In this document: in pieces, positions 1 through 11,790 of the stretch
Layout of the letters: every line of letters starts with the position of its first letter
Position numbering within the stretch: position 1 is the stretch's first letter
NCBI GenBank assembly: GCA_963970005.1
Contig: CAXAMN010023695.1
Coordinates: 415,082-479,081, forward strand
Direction of reading: 5' to 3'
Source: Durusdinium trenchii
Taxonomy: Eukaryota > Sar > Dinophyceae > Suessiales > Symbiodiniaceae
DNA: 64,000 nucleotides
The notes under the pieces: model-generated
Database searches by the model: none
The model's input: the letters and a program-made list of their open reading frames with translations, nothing else
What the model was told of the DNA's origin: nothing
Program-made: the position numbers and the translations under genes

Positions 1-3000
1 GTGGGCAATGTGGATGCCAAGTTCTTTCGTGGCTTGGTGCGCTTCAATACCGCGAAGTTGCAGCAAGACAGTTCGGCCACATTGGCCATGCGAGTGAAGA
101 GATCTTTTGACTGCCTCCTCTCCAAAGGAAGCGATGCCCGACGGCTTCGGTAGTGAACTGGATGCTCCAAGGTCGCACCGGAGAAGACCAACCACCAACC
201 ACCAACCACCCACCCACCCACCACCAATTGTCCGCTCCTGTGTCTGGTGAAGTTGTTAACATGTGGGGTTATCGGGTCCTATAATTTAGTTTTTGCTTTT
301 GTGGTGATGGTTGTGGTTGTGATTGTGGTTGTTGTTGTTGTGGTTCGTGTTGTTTTTGTGGTTCGTTTTGTTTTGCGGTGGCTCCGTTCTTGTCGTGTTC
401 TTGTTCTGGTTCTAGTTGGTTTGATGATTATTGTTGTGGTTGCTTTGTGTTGCATATGCCTGAAGAATCTGAAGACTTACCAGTCGTGTTGCGCGGTAGG
501 CAGCAGTGAAACGCCCGGTTTTATCCATCGTGGGCGAATGAAGTGGAAGTGGTGAGACACATGGGCCGGTGGCTGCATCTGCAGCAGGAGACCAATAGTT
601 GCAGCAGAAGACCAATAATGAGACGGATCGCAAGGAAGCGAAATAGGTATGTTGGTTGTCGGTGGAGCACACGATTCCATGGGCAATTACAGGACGCACG
701 CAGAGCTTCACGGTGAATAAGGATGGTTTGGTTCCAGCTTGATGAAGATCCTTCGGAAGCAGTTTGTTTCATCAAGAAAAAGATTTTGCGGCGCAAGGCG
801 TTGTAGTCGTAGTTGGACCGCGTGAGCGCTAACTTGCGCCCAGGTGCATACTAACTTGCGCCAGCGAACCGCGTGATCAGGATGTCCAACAGGGGGCCCT
901 CCTCAACAAATTCGTGGGCACATTGGCTGGTGCATTCTTCAGCCAAGATGAAAAAACAAGACACCTCCACAATTACCCAAGTTGGTACTCCCAACCATGT
1001 CATGCTTTACAAAAACGAACCAGGATAAAGCAAGTAGTGACAACACACCATGACAACACCAAACCGGCACACAAATGGCATGACAAGAAACATGAAGCAA
1101 CGAAACCTATATAACTCACACCAACACAAAATAAGAAACAACGACACACCCGCACACAATGGCAACACCAAACGCAACCACAGCGCATCCCGCCACTGCT
1201 ACTCCGACCCGTATTCCCGACAAACATCCACGCGCACACCGCGAGGCCTGTCTTGTTTTAAAGCTTCTGATTCGCAAGCCACACAGTTGTCCGCACGGGG
1301 AAAGTCGGTGTAGGTGCGACAATTTCTCTTACACCACTTTGGGCCTTATGGATCCTGGTGTCTTGTGGCCGGATTTCTTCGAATTGATCCTAGGCAGTGT
1401 AGAACTCAATGGCCTGTTTTGAGCATGTATTCAACAAAACTCATGAACCAGAGAGGCGTTCACTTGCTTTTCACGCGAAAATGTTTCGCAAAGTTGCATT
1501 GCCCTTTTTCAGCAGCTAGGTCTCGGAAAGCATGTTTCAGGACCAAAGCATTGAGAAAAACTATTGCTTCTTTACTGTCAGGGCACAAAAGCTTGCACCA
1601 TTCTTGCTTGCCACATCCAGGTCCATCCATATGTGCCACTACTCATCATGCTCAAGGGGAGAAGGAGTCTCACTTCATTATCCAAAGCATGTCCTCTATG
1701 AAGCTACATGAAACATAGCTGGGGATTTCTTCCACACTGCCACCTTTACAATTGCTGGCTTCCACAACTTATTTTCTGCGCGCGACTGAATTCACCCCCA
1801 CAAAATGCGTAGCTGTGAGTGCGCGTAGCGATTGGGATTTGACTGGCTGACAGGAATTGAATTTGTATCTTTGGCAGTTGGCTGCTGTAAGCAATTTGTC
1901 CATCCGTGCACTTGCCAACCTTTTAGACCTCGTGCCGACTACGTTTTGTTGCCGCATAAAATGACCGGTTTGCAGCCCTATTGTTGCCAAAAGTTGTAGG
2001 TTCGGTTGTGGTACCGTACATATGCGACTTCGGAATTCACAACCTGCGACACGTGGCGCCCATTATGCTTGGCAGCCGCAAGTCTCAGAAGCCATGTGGG
2101 CAACAGATGGCACCCTCTGACTTCAGTAAACAGCAAGCACGGCGGCAGGCCACACGGCAAGACACCAACACGTGTAACACGGGTGTTCAAGCGCAGGGAG
2201 GTAGGAGGACTCCCAAAGCTGCTCAGACTATGCACTGCATCAAACCCCGGGTCACTTCGACAAAGCCAACATGCAGCAGAAATGTTCCGCTCGGTATATA
2301 ACTCAGCTGTAAGCGAGCTCAAACCATTGGCTTCGAATCCAACGGGTGATGTCCATCTCTTGTGAGAAAAGCTCTATCAGCAAGCTCGCGACAGGCAAAG
2401 TGCAATATGGTGCCATGGCAGAAAGTGCTTTCAGATAGTTTTTTTTCTGACACATCCAGGTCAAGCAACGAACAAGAAGAACCTAGCACGGAAGCAAACT
2501 TGCGGAGGATCAGCTTGGCTAAAGGGTCTGGACACGCTCTGAACCAAGTTACCAACCTGCAGCGAAGCAGCGAAGCGGCCTTTGATGCACGTGATTTTGG
2601 CGTCCAGAGTGAGACTGCCCGGATCTTCCAGGCTCTTCAAATCTAGAGATTGACCAGATTTGGGTATGTCTCCACATCCCTGTGACATCCCAAGATGGTG
2701 GGGTACTGCCAGACCAACACATGTCATTTCAACCATCTGATCTGCAAGGTGCAATATCATACATATGCATATGATCATATTCTGTACATCATCCAAAACA
2801 AACAATTAAATATGCCAATAAATTTGCCCCTTTGAAAAATACAATCTGTGATATACAGGGATACCTTCTTTCAGTCTCGGCTCAATTTGCGCGCGACAAG
2901 CAAAACATCGTCGGAGGCGCTGGCTGGACCTTGCTCGCCACCGCTTGAGGAAGATGCTCCATTTCCTGAAGGTGACATGAAGCCAGCTTGCTCCTAACCA

Positions 3001-3590
3001 GGCATCAATCCGTTTCACCCAAAACTCTTCGTCAGTGGCATGGATCTTTTTCATTTTGAAGTCCCCACGCATCCCCACGATAGTGTTTGGCACGAAAGGA
3101 GTAGTATCCACAGACTGGGTCAAAGAGGTGGCCAGGTACACTGACCACAGAATGGATTACACTACTACCTTGACATACCTGCAACCGGACGGGTTGCGCC
3201 TGGAACCAGAGGAGGATTCTCGATGCTGGTCTCCAAGTTGGTCCCAGCCTTCCAAAGTTCAGTCGACCACCAGTCGTCGGTGACCCAGTCGTCGGAACGA
3301 TGGTTCCAATCACCACAATGGTTTGCGCGAGCAAACCTTTCAAACTTGCACCGACATAAACTGATTGCAAGACTGTGATACTCTCTAAATAATCAGAAAC
3401 CTTGGGATCCCAACAACCATTGTTCCAATGGTGTTTACCAAAGAACCTTTGTCTTTTAAACGTTTACTAGTGATTTGACGCTACAAGACCAGGTCAACCA
3501 TGTTTTTAAAGGGTCTTGCACGAGTAGGGTGCCTTAGATGTGTATGTATATATATATATATCATAAGGGGAGCGCTGTGAGCGGCACGTT
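1..3590. other. Non-coding stretch, no gene recognised
   Basis: All frames on both strands are short and none shows a familiar domain. The visible structure is simple sequence: a CCA/CCAA-rich microsatellite near 187-230, a GT/GTT-rich stretch near 295-435 whose apparent hydrophobic translation (valine and leucine runs) is a by-product of composition, and a short TA run near 3547-3560. I see no RNA gene. Confidence 0.55.
187..230. repeat. CCA-rich microsatellite
   Basis: Imperfect repetition of ACCACCA and CCCACCCA units, visible directly in the sequence. Confidence 0.85.
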
Positions 3591-3725
3591 TTTCGATGAA
3601 CATGAGCATTTTTCAACCTTTTTCATGCGTTTTCTTGAGAATGATTGATGTGTCTGACATTGCCTGGAAGGATCTGCCTGGAAGCGCCCAGATGTTAATC
3701 AGTAAGATCGGTCAAGAAACCTACA

Positions 3726-4382
3726 GTGATTATGGAAAAAAAGAACCAAAACTGGAATGATAGAATGAATGACTCTACAAGAAACTTAAATGATCACTTT
3801 AAACAACATAGAACACTATATGCTGAAAAAAAGAATGTAGCAAACAAGGAGAAGATAGAAGACCGCAGGGGCTTATGGAATGCCTATTCATCACCAAGTG
3901 GATTTTACAAAACAGGTAAGACTTTATACATAAGTGGCACAGGTGGTCGTGATGGATCTTTAACAAGGGATATTATGGATGATCTGTAATTAGTACCTAC
4001 TAGAAATGTTCATCACAGTGAGAAATACAAACATGTTATAGAAGCATTGGAAAAGTCACAAGAAATAACCCGTTTGGTTGGACATAGCCTTGCAAGTGCT
4101 GTAATAAGATCAATCAAGAAAACCTAATAGATTTGCTACAACAACCTATGCTACCCCTACAATAAAAACACAAAGGAAAGGGAAAAAAATCCCAAAAGAC
4201 TTGACTACCGCAATCCATCCGATATTGTTTCAATTTTGGATGCTTACGCTGTAACTTCTGGTTTGAAAGAACCTAACCCTTTAATGAGCCACAGCTATAT
4301 CAATTTTGAAGGGAACGGCCTTTGGAACATAAATCCCGGCACCAATATAAGCAATGGATTTAACCCTAATCACTCATTTTAA
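3726..4382 (+). pseudogene. Lipase-like virus-type protein, broken
   Basis: An open frame from the ATG at 3726 reads SGTGGRDGSLTRDIMDDL and stops at 3987-3989. Coding similarity continues after the stop with the segment ITRLVGHSLASAVI and then, after a frame change near 4110, YATPTIKTQRKGKK, YRNPSDIVSILDAYAV and ISNGFNPNHSF before a TAA at 4380-4382. GHSLA fits the G-x-S-x-G-like nucleophile elbow of class 3 lipase-type alpha/beta hydrolases, and the block order fits lipase-like proteins that I associate with small eukaryotic DNA viruses and virus-like elements. At least one in-frame stop and one frameshift separate the blocks, so it is not expressed as one protein. It is AT-rich compared with the flanks and is the first of three virus-like pieces. 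The virus group is inferred; an ordinary lipase fragment is the alternative. Confidence 0.5.
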
Positions 4383-4418
4383 AAAACACAGTTAAACTTA
4401 ATTAACATATGTAATATT

Positions 4419-4610
4419 ATGGTGGATTACTCCAAGGCAAAAATTTACAGAATACTAAATGACAAAACTGACGATGTCTATATTGGTGCTACTTGTCAGC
4501 CATTGAGTGTCAGAATGGCAGGACATAGAAGGGGGCGGAATGGCAAAGATAAGAAACATTACAAATTGTTATCACACAATCACCCAAACATTCAATGCTG
4601 GTGGTGGTGA
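4419..4610 (+). pseudogene. GIY-YIG endonuclease N-terminal fragment
   Basis: From the ATG at 4419 the frame reads KIYRILNDKTDDVYIGAT and then LSVRMAGHRR. These are the GIY-type strand (IYRI), the YIG strand (VYIG) and the downstream Arg-x(3)-His block of GIY-YIG nucleases. The frame ends at 4610 after about 63 residues, far short of a complete domain, and the conserved C-terminal glutamate half is missing. The next coding piece, capsid-like, begins in another frame at about the same place, so the nuclease appears truncated by a deletion or fusion junction near 4590-4610. Such nucleases are common as selfish or accessory genes in large DNA viruses and polinton/virophage-type elements. The family call is firm; the virus origin is inferred from the neighbours. 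Confidence 0.65.
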
Positions 4611-5211
4611 AATCAATATGAATAGTGTAAAATCATCTTCTAAACTGACTGGAGCATTCATTACCTTATTTAGAATTCCAAGAAGTGGTGAAGATCTGAA
4701 CCGATACTTACCTGACAATTATGTATATAAGAGATGGAATTATTTTTACAATCCTATGATCTATGGAAGAATTAATGATACTGGTAATGCTGATACAAAT
4801 GACTTACAAGGTAAAGGTTTTCAAGATGCCACCCGTAGCTTAAGTTGGCAAATTCAATTAAGCAATTCCCAGAAATACCCAGAATTTGAAGTGCAATCAT
4901 TATCAGAAACCTTTTACTATTTAAGAAGAGCTATACATTACATGAACCCAGATCAAGACAGTTTAAGTTTTTCATATCGTCAATACAGAGAGTTCATCAT
5001 TGGTATGTCATTTGAAAAGATGGCAGATGTCAATTTTACTGGTTATAATTCTGAAAAAATGTCAGGTATTACCAATTTTAGAGTTAAAGGAGCAGAAGGA
5101 GCATTATTAGACCCTAATGAGCAAATCACTGAGGTTTTTTGTCATTTGATTTCAGAGACTGTTCTGGAATTGAGGGAAAGTGGGAGTATTGTCTACTTCC
5201 AAGGAAATTGA
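4600..5211 (+). pseudogene. Capsid-like protein, C-terminal part
   Basis: An uninterrupted frame of about 200 residues runs to the TGA at 5209-5211; the first in-frame ATG is at 4618, but the upstream codons look like part of the same protein, so the 5' end is probably missing. Recognisable blocks are SSKLTGAFITLFR, NYFYNPMIYGR, LSWQIQLSNSQKYPEFE, LSETFYYLRRAIH, YRQYREFIIGMSFEKM, FTGYNSEKMSG and a final VLELRESGSIVYF. This block order resembles, from memory, C-terminal regions of jelly-roll major capsid proteins of polinton-like viruses and virophages, including copies found in protist genomes. No short motif is diagnostic, so the call needs a profile search. It lies directly after the nuclease fragment and before an inverted repeat at 5242-5381. 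AT-rich codon use separates it from the host genes here. Confidence 0.45.
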
Positions 5212-5241
5212 AAATTTAAAATATCCCAGGACATCAAAAAT

Positions 5242-5381
5242 CCAAAATTCCAATTTTCCAAAATTCAAAAAAAAACAAAAAAACAATTCTGCACAGACCA
5301 TGGGGGGAAGAGGGGGTGAGGCAAAGTCCTGGCACAATTGTTTTTTTTTGGTGTTTTTTTTTTTGAAAATTGGAATTTTGG
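5242..5381. repeat. Large imperfect inverted repeat
   Basis: The arms 5242-5288 and 5336-5381 are nearly reverse complements (CCAAAATTCCAATTTT against AAAATTGGAATTTTGG, continuing through A/T runs to AATT). A 47-base G-rich loop separates them. It starts about 30 bases after the capsid-like frame, so it could be the terminal or replication hairpin of the inserted element, or a small foldback element that inserted there. Confidence 0.75.
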
Positions 5382-5689
5382 AAATTGCCTTTGGGGGAGG
5401 GGGGGGTTGAGGCAGAATAGGATTCTTTCAGTGGCACAAAAATCAATAGAAACACAATACAAATATAGAAACAAAATACAAACAAAATGAAACAATGCAA
5501 AAACGCGCCGCTCAGAGCGCTCCTTTCTGATCTCGAAATGTTGACGTTGCTTGTTTGGAAGACTGATTGCAGTTCCAAATGCGCACTGCAGGCTGAGTCC
5601 GGCACAACAGCGTCAGGTTCCGCGGCTGGCGCCGTTTCAAGCGCCGCTGGCGCCTTAGCTTCACTCTACATCTGAACATGCATTTCTTA

Positions 5690-5975
5690 ATCATATTTAT
5701 TAAAATATAAATTATGAAGAAATGCAAAGAAGAAAGAAATAATATTAACCGGCATAAATATTATAATGCCGGAAAGAAAGAAATAATAATAACCCTTCAT
5801 GTTTATATCTTATGGATCACTTTTGAATATAAAAATGAATTATAAGAGGCATATAGATTAGATTAAAAATGCTGATGGCAATATATTATAGAAGTTTATC
5901 ATTCATCTCTTTATATCATTATTATTCAGCCTTTAATTTTATAGGCTGTTATCTAAGAGATGAATGATAAAGTTA
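5690..5975. repeat. AT-rich segment with two hairpins
   Basis: Composition shifts to strongly AT-rich. One hairpin is at 5749-5772 (CCGGCAT...ATGCCGG) flanked by near-identical AAGAAAGAAATAAT strings. A second has 17-base perfect arms at 5895-5911 and 5955-5971 (TTTATCATTCATCTCTT and its complement), with an inner CAGCCT/AGGCTG stem. The segment ends abruptly at ordinary composition, as an element end would. Confidence 0.7.
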
Positions 5976-8900
5976 AAAGAACTTGACATTTCTGAGAGGC
6001 ACTGCCAAAACAAAGATGACAAAATACATCAAAATACGGCAAACAAGCCAAGAACTCCAGCTTGCATCCAAACTCCACATGTTTCCACTGCGAGACTTGC
6101 AAATCCCACCCTCATCACCCATCCCTCCAACGACCAAAGCCCACCTTCTGCGCCATGGCCGTAACGGCCCAGGAGTCCGGCGCGCCGCCGCGCTTCTTGG
6201 GCTTGGCCATGTCGGCCAGGCGCTCCAGGTTCACGTTCCTGGAGAACGTCGCAACGTCTCCGTTGGTTCGCTTGGTGTCGGGTTTTTGTCGGAGCGTCGT
6301 GAGTGACAAAGACATGCAAAGATGGTTCTGTGAGATGATCGTTTGATGTGAAGCACACAATCTTCTAGATCTAGATGATCCCAGATGTCTCACTCACAAG
6401 ACAGTATGATTCAAATCATTCCTTCGAAACCGAGAGACACGTGAAGCACCACAGATGGGCTCCTTCCACTCGCTTGGTTGTACATCAAGCAGACCTTCTC
6501 TCCAGGTGACGGGTCATACCTCGACGGGCCATACGAGGGTTGGGATCCAGCTCCACCGTTACTACATGCACTCATGTGTTGGGAACCTCTAAGAAGCGCA
6601 CGGTTTCGGATTCAGCAGTAGACACAGCCAAACAAATCATATCAAACCAGTGCCGAAAACCTCTATGATTGTCTGCCATCAAGGACATCTCATGTCTGTT
6701 TGCCGTATCTCACCATCATTCACGCCACTCTTGGTTGAGGCTCCTGGCCCCTTCCTGGTCTTTGGCGCGGACAAACGCGCAAAGGTCGCTTCGACGTCCT
6801 TGGCCTGTGCAGGTTTTGCAGCGAGACATGCTGGGTTTTGATGGATTTGTGGATCCTCGCGGTGGGTCATCTCTTGTGAACGTGACTTGCTTTGCACACA
6901 CCATGTTGGTTTGACTCCGTTTTGCCGAACAAACCAAAAGCTTCGGAGTCTTGGCAGGGTCAATATAATCCTATCGAATTCCCACAAATTGGCCTGAACT
7001 CGTTGCTTCACTATCTCTTGCTTGGACGAGTGCAGTGCCTCAGCTGTACCAGAGCCTAGCATCTTGCTGCATTTCAAGTCGATTTCCAGGAGAAATCAAG
7101 ATCAGTCATGTCGTTGGCAATTCTCCAAGTTCTCCAAGAGGTGTGTGTGCGTATCTCTTCGTCGCATGGTCGGGGCCAAGCCCCCAGGCGATGAGCTCTC
7201 CGGAGTCCGTGGCCTTGCCCCTGAGCGAACCGGACCGACGCCACCCCCCGACGGACCGGATCGTCACCCGAAGCCGGCGAAAGCGAAGAAAGGGGGCGGT
7301 TCGGGCGGGTCGGAGGCGGTCGGTGTCTGCAGCCCCTGATCACCGTTTTTCACCTGATGAGTCGGCCCCAACAAAGACGAAAGAGTCCCCCACTCCGAGG
7401 GCTCAACAACTGTCCGACTCGTTGGGACGAGGACAGTGCTCCGGGCAGACTGTGGAAGATATGTCGACTCCAGTATGCTTGCAGCCTGCCTCTTGGGCTC
7501 CGCAAGCCTCTTGAGCATGTCATCCAACTGACAGCAGCTGCACCATCGGCAGGTGGGATGTGAAACTGGGGGGCAGGTGATTTGTTGGACTGGGACCACT
7601 TGTTCTGTGGAGAATCCCGAGATTCCAGGACTTGAAGTGGCCATATGTTCAACATGAAGCTCTGTGTATCAAATAGATCTCCTCAAAAAAACAACTTTGA
7701 CCCAACCTGCTCCTTCTCAAGAACCTTGCGTCCCCGTCCTGGCCGTCAGAGGTTGAAAAGGCTGGTGAGCACTGTGGCCCGGACCCCAAGCACATCAATA
7801 TAGGCCGTGTGGCGGCCTTGTTGAAGACCGGTCACCTCTATCTTTCTTACCAAATTAAAAGTACACAGCTTTTGGGCATTGCTGGCATGTGAAAAGTTGC
7901 AAAGTGTTTCCTAAAGTATCAAACAACAAACAAAATCACAACACTCATCAAACGGAATGATGCAATCTTTTCTTTGGCGCGACACCTCCTGTCCAGTGAT
8001 CTGCAGGAGGCTTGATTCGACGCGGTTGTGAGAGCTCCTCCTGCCCACGGATGCCCATCCAGTGACCGTCAAGGCTAAGCCGGCCAAGCATGAAGGTGCT
8101 GAAGGGGTTCGACTGGTTCAACAAATCCTTTAAACAAAAAAGAACTGGTTATCAAAAGACGTCCAGTGAAATTGAGAGTATACTTGGTCTTATTTTCAGT
8201 CGCCTGGCGCTGTCGATCATATCGGCGTCCACGAAAGCGGAGGTAGGTCTCCAAGACCTCGAAATTTGTGGACTTGCTGGGTAAGTCAAAATGTCGTAGC
8301 CTCGAGGTTAAAAATAAATAAATACTGTAGAAGTTGCATGTCTTGGTTCAAAGTGTTACATGCAGAAAAGAAGTTCCGAAGAATGACGAAAAAGAAGTGA
8401 ATGCCCTCTGGTTGGGGTGCAGGGTGGCAGACAAACAGGCAGCCTGCATGACCGAGACACACAACTTTACAAAGAGACAGCCAGTTAACTGCTAGTTTTT
8501 GCATGTCCAATTACAAGTATATACTCGGTGGATGAATACCAAATCAATGGGTATCTTTGTATATTCGATCGATCCAATCGGAGGCTCCGGCCAGCTGCTC
8601 TCCGAAGCTCATGGGCACCTCGGCCTCCTCCGGGCCCCCAACCGGGTCGCAACAAGGGGATGCTGCATCAACGGGGACCTTGATACAGCTGCACGTCTGA
8701 CAAATGTGTCCAACGTAGTCATGTTGCAATGTGGAGCAACTGCCCCCTACTCAAGCCAACAGGACAAAGCCTCTGAGATCTTCCAAGTCTATACCAGTCC
8801 TCGCTGCTTGCTTGAGATGATTCCTTGGATCAAAAACACTCGGAAAGCATCCAAAAGCACTTTGTTGCTCCGTTCAGCTGCAGTCACAATGCCCGTGAAA

Positions 8901-10445
8901 GGCATTCCTTCGATTGCTGCCCCTGCAACAGTGACGACCCAGGATCCCTGCACCATTCCCGTTCGGCCAATCGCCCAAACCATCTGAATCTGAGCGTAGT
9001 CGACCAGAATCAGGCACTCTCACACCCCAAAAGTAGGGGGTTATGTCCCGTTCGGTACAAGGGACCTGTCACATGCATCCAGGTGACTATCTACGACCTA
9101 CGAGTATCTTGGGATGGACCGGAATGGATTTTCAAGATATCCAACACTGCACGTACTCCAAGGCACGTACTCCATGCGCATTCGAAATGCTTGCCGGCTG
9201 GAAGTAGAGCCACCACTCACATAAGTTGCCTCGAAAGCTTTGGATAATGTATGCAACGAATGACCACGCTGTGAATTCTGACTCAAGACGACTCAAGACC
9301 ACACAAACAAGTTTAAACGATGTTCACACATCAAACACATCACCAAAACAACACATCTTGAGGATTCATGCTGGGAGTGCGATCGTCGAAATCTCTGACA
9401 GCAAACCTGACATCCTGCCTCGTGAGATGGGCCTGAGGGGGCTCCTCATATTTTGGCAGAGATCCAGCATATTATCAAAGAAATCTTCGTGTAGTGGTCT
9501 TTGAATCCCTTGTTTTTGAATGGGATAATCAAACCTCAAGGCCACTTGAACAACTTGCAGATCTTGGAAGCAGAAAATGAAAAGACTTCAAAACTTCAAC
9601 TTCAGTATCAATGATGATCCATGTGCTTGTCACAGTGTTTGTGTCTAGTGACCAACAAAACACGAAACATGTGTGATGACGGTCGGAGGGCCACCACACA
9701 AACCATATGTTCAACAAATGGATTTCCGTTTCCCTTTTGTCATTCGTCATTCTTGCAGTGCAGTCACGGTTGTGATCATGCGCGAGTTTGCCCGTCCTGC
9801 TGATGTTGAGGCTGCCATTGCTGCTTGAGCATCCTTGGGTTTCCAACGAGCCATTAATGGTTGGAGCATCTACAAAACGTTTCAAGGACAAAAAAGCACC
9901 ACCCGTCCCGGTCCTTGCTAGCTTGAGCCTGCTGAACCTGCACGGCTGACTCAGGTGTTACGCGCGGTAGCGCTCTCGGCCGGTGTGTTGCACAGGTGGT
10001 TTTGCACCAAAGAGTGTCACAGCGCACCTTTGCAGCAGTCACCATAGCGCTTCACAGAGCTGCCAAGCAAACGTTTAGGCATCCGTTTGTCGACACGTGC
10101 TGAGTAGATCTCAAATAAACTGTCAGCTGTGAAGGTGTGGAATAACATACATTATGTCTACTTCGCCCGTTTTGTACCAGTAAGTCCACAAGACAAAACA
10201 AATGTGTGGGTACTCATGTGCCTAGGGCCTAAAGAGCCAAAAACATCGCAGGAGTTTGACTGGGTGGCCAGCTGCGAATGACATTGCAAAAGCCGGTGAC
10301 TCCCAATCGCACAGAGCTTCGAAACGTCCGTCCAATCTGTATAAAGTCACACAGGTATATACAGTTACACAAAGTTCTTGACACAGCAAGTAAGCCCATC
10401 ATTGTCTGTTGCCGCACTTCCCGTTGATCGAGAGCAAACATATTC
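5976..10445. other. Non-coding stretch, no gene recognised
   Basis: Several frames of 60-160 codons exist, but none carries a recognisable domain or has matching splice borders that I can defend. Short protein-like phrases near 8090, on the minus strand at 8789-8983 and near 9780 are discussed under rejected items. The 7190-7340 part is GC-rich. Confidence 0.45.
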
Positions 10446-10459
10446 TGCGAAGTGTCTTT

Positions 10460-11790
10460 TCACCATGCGTGGATTGGTTGATGTCGGTGGCGTAAACGGA
10501 GGAAACGGTTCTCACGCGCAATGTCCATTGGTGAATCTCCAAATTGACTTCTCAAAGTTTCGTCAGCACCGGATTCTATCAGAAAGCTCCATCCTTCTAG
10601 AGTACATCTGGGAGAATCTGCCATATAGTGCAGCGCTGACCAACCATTGTCCTCATCAACTTGGTTGACATCAGCTCTGGCATTCAACAACAAACGCATG
10701 ATAGTGACTTCAGACGTTTGGGCCGCGTGCATAAGAAGCGAGAAGCCATGCTCTGCCACCATGTTTGGATTAATCAACCTCAGCAGGTCTCGCAACTTTG
10801 CCTCATTGGCATTCAAGACAGCCTCGAAGGCATCATCAACCAAAGCCTCCATTCTTATCACCTTAGCATCATCATCCTCAACCGTTGCCACACCTTGGCT
10901 TAAAGCAATCTCCATTGCCTCGAGGAGAGGTGGCTTGGCAGCATGTCCTTCGACCAAACAGACTAAAGCATCCCACCACGCACCCTCGAAGGAACGCATC
11001 TCACCTAGATTCACAAGCGAACCGAATCCCTGTTGCGTGAGCGAAACCCCGCATAAGTCCCACACAACGCGAGGCTCCAATGATGAATCTTCTGTTGCTT
11101 CGGAATCCTCATCCGACTCTTGATCCAACTCCAATACAAAAAATCCGCTCTTCAGGCTTCGCAACCCTCAAAGGCATCAGTTTTCGCCCCCCTCAAGTGT
11201 TGTGGAGCCAAAGCCATGTCCGGTATGCGATCGTCAAGGTGAGGTGATTTGATACAATCAGCACCAGTCTCACCGTGCCATGTCCAAGAGTTAACCAACC
11301 CAAAAACATTTTTGAAGATGCGGTCTTTCGCCAGCGGCTCCCCGCCAACAAAGGCCAGAAATCCACCCTGCACGACAAAGCTGTGTAGCGCTTGATCCAA
11401 TTTGGGGCTCCACAATTTGCGAGGCAAATCCACAAACATATCACAAACCAGCACAACATCGAAGTTTGGAAGGGCCCTGCACACGTCTGAAGGGCTACAC
11501 ATACGCAGGTCCTAAATCACTTGGGGTAACTTGGTTTTTGCGTAGTCGTCAACTTCTCGGCATAGGTCATGCCAATACCAAGACCTCCCAACACCAAAGC
11601 TCTCTTGCCTCTGAAGTGAACTGCGAACGAAGAGCGGTCGGCACGTGGGTCAAAGGAAGCGAGCTGGTCCGAGTTCTTGTAGGGATCAAAGTCAAACAGG
11701 GATGGGCAAGAATAACGAAAACATAAGCGGGGTACGCATGATTGTTTTCAAAAACAATCACTTCGACATTCTGCTTTGAAGTACAGGAGT
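10460..11790 (-). pseudogene. Methyltransferase-like plus ankyrin part of a PARP-fusion gene
   Basis: Reading on the minus strand after the PARP domain, a segment near 11700-11520 contains RALVLGGLGIGMTYAEKL, which resembles the glycine-rich motif I of a Rossmann-fold class I methyltransferase. It continues in another frame at 11502-11152 with FDVVLVCDMFVDLPRKLW and GGFLAFVGGEP, like later strands of the same fold. A further frame change at about 11160 leads into 11161-10460, which ends in ankyrin-type repeats: HGFSLLMHAAQTSEVTIMRLLL, then GWSALHYMA, FLIESGADETLRSQFGDSP. The three frames are separated by only a few bases, too little for introns of usual size, so small indels are the simplest explanation. 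The domain calls are by eye: ankyrin is good, methyltransferase is tentative. Confidence 0.5.

Noticed and set aside
247..555. 102-codon hydrophobic frame rich in valine
   Set aside because: It comes from a GT/GTT-rich stretch; the apparent membrane protein is a composition effect.
6115..6393. Minus-strand frame with MAKPKKRGGAPDSWAVTAMAQ
   Set aside because: Protein-like for about 30 residues only, no known domain, and no splice sites or neighbours to support it.
8789..8983. Minus-strand frame with GMVQGSWVVTVAGAAIEGMP
   Set aside because: Could be an exon, but no domain, no matching partner exon and no clear borders were found.
9770..9825. Plus-strand phrase REFARPADVEAAIAA resembling the end of an RNA-recognition motif
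   Set aside because: Only 15 residues before a stop; too short to call even as a pseudogene.
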